Positions 31,052-40,664 of a stretch of 64,000 nt of DNA are shown here, in pieces. The stretch spans positions 558,001-622,000 of the forward strand of contig RCAB01000001.1 of the NCBI GenBank assembly GCA_003640385.1, written 5' to 3'. The number at the start of each line of letters is the position of its first letter. Position 1 is the stretch's first letter. The notes under the pieces were generated by a model. It made no database searches, had not been told where the DNA came from, and was given only the letters and a program-made list of their open reading frames with translations. The position numbers were made by a program, and so were the translations under genes. The DNA is from Setaria digitata (taxonomy: Eukaryota; Nematoda; Chromadorea; Rhabditida; Setariidae).

Positions 31052-33486
31052 TTAAGTAATAATTAAACTATCAGGAAGGAGGTTCCTGTCCAGGGCATGC
31101 ATGGTTTTATTTGTTGGCCATCTTGAAAAGTGAAATAAAAAAGATTTGCTTACTTTAACCTGCTCAATCACTAAATTCGTTAAACACCCTCGCGTGATAA
31201 TTTCATTGATGAAAGTATCCATAACTTTTATGCAAGTGCTTTCTGTTACAGTGCTCGTCACTTCCACTAATATATCTCTAGTGTCCTCATCAAGCTGCAA
31301 ATCAAATGTTTGTAAGAAAAGCATTTCTTATCAATATATAAGGAAAAGAAACCTTTGTCTCCTCACAATTTGTTATGGGAGGTAAGCTGACAATCAATCC
31401 ATTCGAATCCATTAGACATGGATAGAGAGGTAGCTTTTGAATGAGATAAATGTACCTAAAACTGCTTGTGTATAAGGAAATTCATTGGAAGCGACATATG
31501 CTCACTCTCCTCCTTGTATATCAATCGTAATAACCAAAATACCCCATTCTTAATTCATTTATTCTGCGAAGGAAAAAAGTTTGGAAAAGGACCGAAAAAC
31601 TACTAACTTATGAATATTTGACACAACGTTTCGTTTTTCGTTTTTTCGAACCATTTCTGCTTCATTTACCAAATCTGATACTAGTTCTCGCCCAGAAATC
31701 TTATTACGGCGATGTATTGGGGTTATCTGCAATAATAATTCTTTCGTCCAGTAAGTGTATGTGTGAAAATTACCATTAATAAATCAGGGTCGATTGCTCC
31801 AAAAATCAGTGGAGGTTGGAGTTTGTGACGGTCATGTGTTCCGATGCTTGCGATAGTCCTTCCACCACAAACAGATGAATGTAACTTATTCTGAAATAAA
31901 TGCTGAATGAAAAAGCATTTCAAGAAAGGAGCTTATGCACAGCAAAACTTCAATTATCGATTTGCAAACATATAAATAACTAAGTGGAAAGGGTGAAGAG
32001 GGCGAAGAGTTAAAATACCTGAATGTTTAGCAACTGTTTTATTTTTTCCGCATTTAATAAACAGTCCTTTAAAACACAACAGATAATATATGGGCGAATT
32101 TCCAAAGCTTCTTTGCTTCTTTCAATCAATATCTGAAGAATGCATTGTTTAGCATACTAGTTTAAATAAATTTAAATAAAATCCTTTCTCAAAATCCTAA
32201 ATTCTCTGAAATAGATTGAAATGAATATTGAAATCTCCCTTACACTATTCATTCCATAATTGACTGTGATTACTGGACCAAATGAGACATACTCATTTCT
32301 GCCAACATCGCCTTTATCTGGATTTACCTCGGATTCTTTCCCATTTTTATCCTTCTTTGATGTTTTGGATGTTTTTCGTTTCAAATATTCTACAAGCGCT
32401 GAGGTTTTGTGCCTTGGATCTTCTGTTAATTTTTTAAAACGATTGTCAGAAAATCTGAAATTGGTATTTAAAATATAAAATTAATTCTAAGTCAACCATA
32501 GAGAATGCAAGTGACCGGATTATGTGCCTACCTATTGTTAGCCAGTTCTAAAGTTTTTATCTTGTTGGAATTGCAAAATATAACTGGAAGATCGACGATT
32601 TCATTATCTGACAAATTTACAATCTTTAAATTGTCATTCAATGAATCCAGTTCTGACGGTAATGTCTTAATGCGATTCGAATTAAGTGCCAAAGTTTGCA
32701 ATTTTGAGTGATTAGGGAACGAGGTCGGAAATTCGGTTAACTGATTATGTGACACATCGAGGTGTTGCAGCGAAACCATACCTGACATGTCAGGTAACAA
32801 TGAAATCTGAAAAAGAAGTGCAAATTGAACTACGCCAAGCTTCTATCAATTAATGAAATGTGTTATTAATTTGAGCTAATTCCAATTGTAAAGCAATAAA
32901 CTGATGTAACTGTGTTCTGCTTAAACCATATACCTTGTTGTGCGCAAGTAAGAGGGTCGATAGATGAGGTAAAGAACCAATTGATTCTGGAAGACTCTCA
33001 AGTTTGTTCGTTGATAAGTCAAGAAATTGTAATTCTTTTAAGTCACCAATTTCCTCAGGAATATACTCTAAAGCATTGCTGTGCAATATAAGCTTCTTTA
33101 GTCTCGATGCTTTCCCCACTGATGCATGAAGCACGCTGAGCTCCAGCCGAGTAAGTTCAACATAATTCAGTGGGGTATTCTACAATGAAAAATACTATAA
33201 AATACACTGAAAGGTCTGGAAATACACTGCAATCATACGATATAGGAGGTCAGTTTCATAACCTCGATCTGAAAATGCAAAAAGAACGTTTCAGAATGCA
33301 CAAAGTATGGAAACAAAAAGTGAGAAATAAACTTACTGAGGCAAAAATCATATTTTGCAACTGTTCATTGTTGATGTCGGGATTCCGAACTCCAGATGGA
33401 AGAGAATTCAAACTAAATTCGCACCGATTCTCCGCTATAACACGCTTCAATTCTGGCCATTCCAGCAATATTGCATTCTCTGACAT
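31052..33486 (-). CDS. LRRC47: LRRC47-like leucine-rich-repeat protein
   Basis: Orthologue of LRRC47, a protein of leucine-rich repeats followed by a region resembling the B3/B4 tRNA-binding fold of phenylalanyl-tRNA synthetase beta. Its exact role is poorly known. Exons from the 5' end are 33337-33486, 32934-33179, 32532-32806, 32244-32454, 32019-32132, 31774-31890, 31608-31726, 31353-31455 and 31052-31294, 525 residues in frame. The start MSENAILLEWPELKRVIAEN matches the family's SWPELELAE opening. Repeats follow: LKKLILHSNALEYIPEEIG, LQFLDLSTNKLESLPESIG, LQHLDVSHNQLTEFPTSF and LKIVNLSDNEIVDLP. Next are VEYLKRK plus a lysine-rich linker, then IRPYIICCVLKDCLLN, YPCLMDSNGLIVSLPPITN and ILVEVTS. 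Reading through to the stop at 31052 gives a tail the length of the vertebrate one, because an intron there would be only 32 bp. Confidence 0.9.
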
Positions 33487-34953
33487 GTTACTGTAAATAG
33501 ATTCTAGTAGAGATCATATTTACATTTGAGTATAATAATACCAATGCAAATGTACGTATCGCAATTTCTCCGAATTATCAGTCGAAGTTAATAAGCCTCT
33601 AAAGCTCAAAAGGAATTTCGACATTGCACTTAATTTACTGGAAACATCCACGGGAAGGCATTTTTAACCGGAATGCACATCAGTTGACTTTTGATTTAGA
33701 AATATACACAAATGAGTAATAAACTTTGAATTCTTTTCGTAGTAACAATAATGTCCTTGAAACCATTTGCTTACTTCAGGTAGCCTAATGTTAGCGGATC
33801 TAATGCTTGTCTGATGAGAGTTGACCTAACGCCTAGGCTAACATGAATCCCCTTTTAAGATCATAAAGTTCAAGCACTCAAGAAAATGCGGCCCTCCCTT
33901 ACTTTTCGGTAAAGCCAAATGGTAATTCGCAGCCTAAAAGTGACAAGTGGAGTGGCGTTCGGAATGTGCCAAGGAAAAGGATGTCTGCTAGTGTCAATCT
34001 GGTAGTGAGAGAAGAGAACTGTGCTGCTTACCTATTGAAAAACTTCTACGGCAAGTATTTCCAAGCTAGGTGAACTGGTCGAGCAAAGAGCAAGTGGGCC
34101 AAGCTACCAATAATGAATTAGTTATTTTTGGGCAGTGAGAGTAGAAAAGATGAGGAATTATTCTATTAACCGAGAGCCGTGAGCGCAAGATGTTGGCCGA
34201 ACAGAGACTAGAAGCAAAGGAAAAGTGTTGAAAAGTGTTGCTGCTGGTGAAGAGATAATGGATGCTTATAAGAATGACAGCGATCTTATTCGTCTTTTTC
34301 TTCACTGGCTAGTCGCATTTCGGGGCTTGTTGCAGAAGGCCCCGGAAAGATTGAGAATCTTGAGGGTTTCATTTACTGGCCTAGAATGGGAATGCTTGAG
34401 GCCTTTAAATGCATGGGATTTACAGGAGACCTGACAGCTTTTTATGTTTCGCTGTTGGCTTTTACACATAGCAATTTTACTTTCACTTTTGTTTCAGGTC
34501 TAAAACGAAACCTTCACGTCTGAAAACTTTCACATGGTCTTCGTCAGACGCCTTGCTTTCTATCCTCCTTATTTTTTCTTCTTTGTTTTCGCACTTAACT
34601 GCTTCTGTGGTCTGGAAATGTTTATCTTTTTATCTCATGTTTTTGTGTTTCCTAATTTTCGATTGATGTACTGCTGTGAATCTGCTGATTCCTTCACATA
34701 ACTTTATTGAAAACTTTCAGGAGAATATGAGTACTAACATCAAAAACTTAGCTCTACCTCTTCCTTCCCACCTTGGCGATGTGTGATTGTTTCAGCACCT
34801 TAAAATATTTTGAAAAGCAGTTGGATGTAAAAAAGGCAATGTCTGATGAATAAAAATGACAATTTCATGGATGTATGGAACTTTCCAGATGTAATTGTGA
34901 GTGGATGAGTGACTGTTCAAGTTGCGATAATGAGATCCCCAGACTTGCCTCGC
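33487..34953. other. Spacer with a possible decayed or fragmentary coding stretch
   Basis: On the + strand, ATG at 33981 opens MSASVNLVVREENCAAYLLK and reaches an AG|GTGAAC donor near 34070. Further on, 34200-34360 reads GKVLKSVAAGEEIMDAYKND and on, and a different frame from about 34320 reads AEGPGKIENLEGFIYWPRMG then MLEAFKCMGFTGDLTAFY. The pieces look protein-like but do not join without a frame change, and I recognise no family. It may be a broken gene, an unresolved two-exon gene or chance. Confidence 0.25.
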
Positions 34954-36689
34954 TCAAACAAAATCACAAACGTGTGGGAAATGTGTCGTCGGACTTAGAC
35001 CGTGAAAAAGTACTACTTGATCGTCGTTGTTCATGTCTCGTTTCCCGTGCCATCCACCATCTCCGGCAGCTCTGTTCAACTGGGTTTCACCGCTGCCGTG
35101 GCTGTGACTATACGGGATGTTTTGTCTTTTTTTCCTGGCATAATTCCCGTGAATATAATAATATTCCTGGCCGTTCCCGTGATTATGATAGCCCTGCCTG
35201 CGGCTGTTTTCCTCATTATGCTGACCATGCTCATAGTTGTGCCGGTGTTTTGAACCTTCACCATGGTGAACGTGACTGCTGGGCCACCTCTTGTCATAAT
35301 TTGCATACTCATGTCCGTGACCGCTATAATCACCGTGTCCACTGTGATCGTGGTGATGATGATCATGATTGTGCAAGCGGTTGTGGCTACCATGACTGTC
35401 ATGGTCGTGCCATCCGTTGTGCATATGTCCATGACCATGCTGGAAAGAGCAGGCAGAACATTCAAAATAAGCATTAGAAAAGACAACGCCATAAAGCATG
35501 AGATTATAACTCTTTGCAGTTGTGTTGCATTTCTCTGAATTAATATTTATCAATGAAAGTGCGGTACACTGAACCAGAACGAGTTCGGTTCAATTTGTCG
35601 TCCTACAATAAAACTCCGGACATGTGTTGCAGTGTTGCATGTATGTCATTCATTCTTTTTCCCGTCACTTGTACCACTATCATATTGAAATCAAGTTGAA
35701 TAAACTGTTTTAAATAGGTATGGACTGAATCATCTATGCAAGTTTACTTTTTGTGACGTTTAAAAAAGTAGCTAACCCGTCTGATAACCTGATTGAAAGC
35801 CTCGGACCAGCGTTCCACTTCTTCCATTTCGGGTGCTGTTAATTCTCGCTTGAATACATCGTCAACGAAAAGCTTACCATTCTGAATTTTTTTTTAAATT
35901 CATCAGATTTCAATTCCGTTACAACTTGCAAAGGAAGAAAAAAGAGCACTTAAAGTGCTTGCAAAATGAAAAGATCGTGTTACTTCACATTCAAGTTTTA
36001 GCAAGGAGACTTTATTCTTTAACACTTAAAATTGTACTAAAAAAGAAATCATGTGCTTCTTCTTGGTAGTTCGCATAGTTAGCAGTTCATAAATCTTAGA
36101 GAATCTAACTCATAATACTTAAATAGATATAAATCAGTACTCGAATAGAGCAAGTTCTTCCGCCGTTACTAAAGCTGTAACTATTATCACTTGCGATCGA
36201 AGTTGATTCTGCCAGTTTCACGATAACAGAAGTGAGTAACCTGAAGAAGGCTCTGGTATAGTCAATCAAATAAATTTGAGCAGAATCTGATACTGTATTG
36301 GATTTCAGTAAATCTATTGGATAATTAAAATTTTCAATGAGTTTTAGAAATATATGTGCATGAAGCTCAGAAATAAAAGTACGTTACTGGTTGAACAAAA
36401 GTTAGGAATGGTAACAAAGTTTTGCAATGAGCTCAAAGGTGTTAATTGGCAGTTCGTTGGTTGCTAATAATTAATCATCATTAGATATCGTTATTTGCTA
36501 ATATCTAGTTTGAAATGGAAATGTTTCGGAAATTATACTTGTCAGTCTGAAAACAAAGAGATCTAATTTCGTTGGTAACTGCATGAACAAAAGGAATTCA
36601 CTGGTAGTTAATAGTTCAGTTTCGTAATAAAAAGGTACGAACCAAATGAGGGGAAGAATAATTATTAAGAAAGCCATCGAATGCACCAC
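34954..36689 (-). CDS. Secreted pepsin-inhibitor-3-like repeat protein with histidine-rich tail
   Basis: Three exons from the 5' end: 36639-36689, 35777-35881 and 34954-35439, all phase 0, total 213 residues. Exon 1 is a compact signal peptide (MVHSMAFLIIILPLIWF). Exon 2 encodes one short module, NGKLFVDDVFKRELTAPEME then EVERWSEAFNQVIRR. This resembles the nematode pepsin-inhibitor-3-like repeat (pattern G-L-V-VY-R-LT-E), found in secreted worm proteins related to Ascaris PI-3. Exon 3 is extremely rich in His, Gly, Asn and Asp (HGHGHMHNGWHDHDSHGSHN, HNHDHHHHDHSGHGDYSGHG), suiting it to bind Zn, Cu, Ni or heme. A basic ARKKRQ stretch near its end could be a processing site. The opposite strand is also open here because of the CAT/CAC/GGT-rich composition. 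The single repeat is unlikely to inhibit a protease like full-length PI-3. Role unknown. Confidence 0.7.
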
Positions 36690-38231
36690 GATAATTAATT
36701 GGATGTCACTGCTTCTGTTTATTCATTAAGAAGCATTTAATCATCCATTGTTGCTCTATAAAGCAATTACCGGTTTATATGGGTACCATGCTAATACAAT
36801 CTCGATTAAATATTTTCTCCAAATTTGTCGCTTCTAATGTATTAAATTAAAACTCAATGACTTTTAAAAATGTTTATAATCCCTCCTTATTCATCTTTTT
36901 CTGGTATTATTTCTTTCCACATCTAAAACTGGTTTTCAGAAATTAGCAGAAAGTTTAGGTGTGATTTATTTACTTTTTCCTTCAATGAGCCATAAATAAT
37001 TTGAACTTCGGATTATTATCAAGCATCTAAAAGATGGAAATTAGCATAAAGGTTTCTTTTTTTGCAATTGCCGTGTGGTAAGTTTGCCAATGCTGATGTG
37101 CAACTCCAAAAAGTCATTACTTACAAACTCGGATTCACATTGGTCTTAATTCCAGAGCAGTAAGATTGGTCAGATAGATTTGATTTGTTCTGCTTGAATC
37201 TGAATATCCGGCTGAATTGTCCTTGTTTTTAATTTTTTCTATATTTTTCTCATTAGAGATTAGTTTTGCGCTCCAATACAAACATGAGAATTAAATTTAG
37301 TTTTTTTTTTATAAAGTATCCAATAACGATTTTTTTTCGAAACAGTTTACATAAAATACTTAAAATCAGTGGTCTTTAAAAATGGTAAAGGATATTCAAA
37401 ATTCTTTTTGGTCAAAAGATTGTTTCAGCAGAGTTAAAATTAGGAAAACATCAGAAAAACGTAAAAAGATTTTATCCTTTTGCTGTGACTCAGAAAATTC
37501 CAATCCCCCTCTTCCCAGAAACAACGGTTATATTTGTTCAACTCATCTCATAGACTAGTTAGTTAAAAAAGCTGAATTTCAGTTGAAAAATCCTTGTATG
37601 ATTAAAATTTTATAACTGCATAAGACATTTGGTACTGCATAACTGATAGTATCTGAGATTCAAGATGGTCCAATATCATGTTAATTCCAAAACTTTGTCA
37701 ACATAGTTTCCCAATCTGAATTTTCAATCAAGTTAGATAATTTAATAACCCACCAATTAACTCATTCAGGTGACTTTTTCCCGTTCCTTTTTACTATTCA
37801 ACGATACATGCACACATCTTCTGAATTCATAATTTGATTTCAATGTCTCCAGTAATGTGCAAATTATGTGCTGTCATTTGATGATATCTTTTTCAATACT
37901 GAGATCCAGCCTACAGTTAAAAGAGTGTTATACAGTCCAACCAACCATCAACAATTATCTGAGGTGATATGACGAGATGGTTGATGAAGACATGGATTCC
38001 TTTAATGAATTGTGAGATGACGACGAAGTGGCACTGATTTAATGGAGGCCTGTTGTGCAGTAACCTATTTTTAACATTCTTCTAATTACAGGTGACCTAA
38101 CAAACATTTTTCCAGATCAGTCGACTTCTCGTTTCAGTTCCTAAGCCTTTTTGACATTAATCAGCTTCTTTGTTTACTAACTGTTAGCCATCAGATTTTG
38201 CAGGTGAATCAACATTAACAGTCTGCAACAA
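36690..38231. other. AT-rich spacer, no gene seen
   Basis: About 1.5 kb of AT-rich sequence between the divergent histidine-rich gene (-) and the TSP1-like gene (+). It presumably contains both promoters. No motif can be supported. Confidence 0.5.
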
Positions 38232-40241
38232 TTGATGAATTGTGTGCGAATTAGGAAATTTTTAATACTTTTCCTCGTAAAAACAGGTAAGAAGATACAC
38301 CTTGACGTATTTATGCAACTTTTCGGGAGTGTTTCATTTCCTAGAAAAAGAAAAGCCCTGTCATCAATAAAGACTGAAATTCCAATCATCATTTCAAAAC
38401 TTGGAAAAAATGTATTTCGCATCTGGAATCCGACACATGGTGATTGGTCTGTTATGCTTAAACAGCTAATTAAAGTTTTACACACTTTCATTTCAGTTCT
38501 TGGACAACTTGCCGCTGTTTTTTCTGAAGTGACACAAAGTAGCGATTGCTCAAACTGGAGCACATGGGGACCCTGCATTTGGCCCGATAGGGAATTTAAT
38601 GTTCGCTTTATCCACTAAATTCTTTAATTTTCCTTAAGTCTGAAATTTATGAATTTTAAGCATTAAAAACTGTGTTTATTCCAATTTTGCAGATTTTGAA
38701 AAATTCAAAAATTTCAACCAGCATTTTAAAAAGTTCGATACTAAAAAATATTCATATGCGGAAAAATGATATAGTGATTTGTTTTTTTCTGAGCTTTGGC
38801 TGATTTTGTTAGGTGCAAATTTATCTGAAATCCCAGTACAAAATAGTAGTGGAATGAACAATCAGTGTAGTCTATTCTCTCCACTGCAAATCCAAAACAT
38901 AAAAATTTCGTTTGTTATTTCACGAGTTTGAATATCCATGTGTTGGATTTTACAGACGACATATATAAATCAAATATCGCCAGTGTGTCAACAACACTGG
39001 TTCTACAAACTCGTGAATCAACGATACGGGAGAGCATTACAAAGTTTTTACTCCTACATGGGTTCTGTTCTTATCAATCAGAGAGCCTGTGGAATGTGCT
39101 CATACAAACAGAGCTGTGGCTACGGCGGTATTAAAAAATGCAATCTTAGCCCATTCGAGTAAGTTTTCTAATTATTAAAAATAACGTCCCTAAAGTAATT
39201 AAGGTTCCTGTTAAACGTAGCTAAACATAGCTGAATTATAAGCACAATTGTTACTATTAAAAACAAAATTAACTGTTTCAGCAGCGCTGTGAAATGAAAA
39301 GTCATAATCTCTTTAATAACAACTCCTAAACCATTCATTCTCATGATTATCACAGTAACACTCAGAATTCTATTACTGTAAAGATTTATCACGATACTGA
39401 ACACTCGTGTATTCGCTGAAGGCTAACATCAAATTAATTACTAATTAAAAATGTTATTATATTTTGAGGATACGCGGTGGACGTCCATTAATCCCATTTT
39501 ATGTGTCCGAACGAATATGTAAACAAAAGGATCTTCTAGGAGTAGATCAGATGGATAGTTGCCAAGTAGATTACAACAAACTTTTGGTAAGTCCCGAGAT
39601 TCGTAAGGATCGGATGTGAGACACGTACATTTGACAACATCTAACACTGAATAAAGTTTTAATGAATATGTAAAAAGAAGTACTATAAATAAACAATATG
39701 AGGTGATGATCTAATTGCAGGTTAATGGGGGAGAATGTAAATTATGGCCAGCCAATGAGGTAGATCTTAGTCAAGTTGAATCAGTTTTCCAGAAAGAAAT
39801 ACGATCGCTGAAGTGGTACAATTGCATCGTACAGAATAAGTAAACTTACCATTTTCTGTCAGCATTTTTGTTTAACCAAGCTTGTTTTGATCAAGCTTCT
39901 GTTAAATTAAAAAGGCTATCAATAATACTGCACTTTTCATCCCACCGAAAACTTGCAAATGATATCCACTTTCTTATGTGAAGGGGCCGATAGTTCGTAA
40001 ACGGCTTCTAATTCAAGAGATGAAGAGAGGTAAATTAGGCATTGTTTAAAGCGGCGAATGCCGAAATATGTTACTTTTTAAATCCATGAAAGACAAGAAT
40101 TGCAGGAGAAACTGGTCGAAGAAACATAAACATGAGAAGGTGTGTCGCTGTTGTTGCTTCCCATTTCGGCCAAATTCTAAAACTTATCGATGTGAGCATA
40201 TTCCGAATGCTCCAGTTGCACCAGGACTCGAAATGAAATAA
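38232..40241 (+). CDS. Secreted cysteine-rich protein with thrombospondin-1-like motif
   Basis: Six exons (38232-38286, 38497-38600, 38956-39158, 39469-39586, 39721-39839, 40106-40241) join in frame to 244 residues. The amino end ([20 protein letters not shown]) is a signal peptide running into [10 protein letters not shown]. Then [15 protein letters not shown] matches the opening W-x-x-W-x-x-C of a thrombospondin type-1 repeat. Cysteine-rich segments follow: [55 protein letters not shown] and, at the end, [20 protein letters not shown] plus [14 protein letters not shown] count about 17 cysteines after the signal peptide, suggesting a disulfide-bonded extracellular protein. Only the first repeat motif is recognisable. 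The rest matches no family I can name. The two neighbouring start codons (38232, 38235) are equivalent. Confidence 0.7.
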
Positions 40242-40265
40242 AATCTCATGTACTTTGTTAACATA

Positions 40266-40271
40266 AATAAA
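40266..40271 (+). promoter_or_regulatory. Poly(A) signal AATAAA after the TSP1-like gene
   Basis: AATAAA lies 25 bases beyond the TAA stop (40239-40241) in a very short 3' flank, well placed as the polyadenylation signal. Confidence 0.55.
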
Positions 40272-40664
40272 AGTTGAGCATAATAGAATTTTAGAACATT
40301 ACAGTGACAAAAGACAGCAAGATAATCAGTTGGAACGAGATGTATCACAGCATTTTTAAACGGAAATGGAAAAAGTCATTTGACATGGAATTGAATAAAA
40401 AATATAAGAGTTGCAAACAATGTCTCGTTAGGTTTGAAACTTAAGGCCATTTTTTGAATATATGTTTTTTTTTGAACAAATTTTAGCCCGCATACAGTAG
40501 TAGCTAGCAACTAAGAAAATAACAAAATACCAAACGATCTGGAGTTGAGTAAAAGTTAGAACATTACCACAAGATGCTTGACTTTTCAGATATTTTTACA
40601 TAGAATGGCTAAATGGAATGTCACCATTCCTTTCTTTTCTTCCTTACTTTCAGTGAACCTGAAA

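Noticed and set aside
31107..31153. Short terminal intron in LRRC47 giving a protein ending EQVKMANK
   Set aside because: The intron would be 32 bp, too short. Read-through to 31052 gives the expected tail length.
34875..35477. 200-codon + strand open frame rich in Cys and His
   Set aside because: It is the reverse of the histidine-rich exon, which has a signal peptide, a domain exon and clean splice sites on the - strand.
35076..35492. 138-codon - strand frame rich in Met, Ile and Thr, looking membrane-like
   Set aside because: Frame-shifted reading of the same CAT/GGT-rich exon. The hydrophobic look is a composition effect.
38177..38578. 133-codon - strand open frame
   Set aside because: Antisense to the first two exons of the TSP1-like gene. 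No motif of its own.
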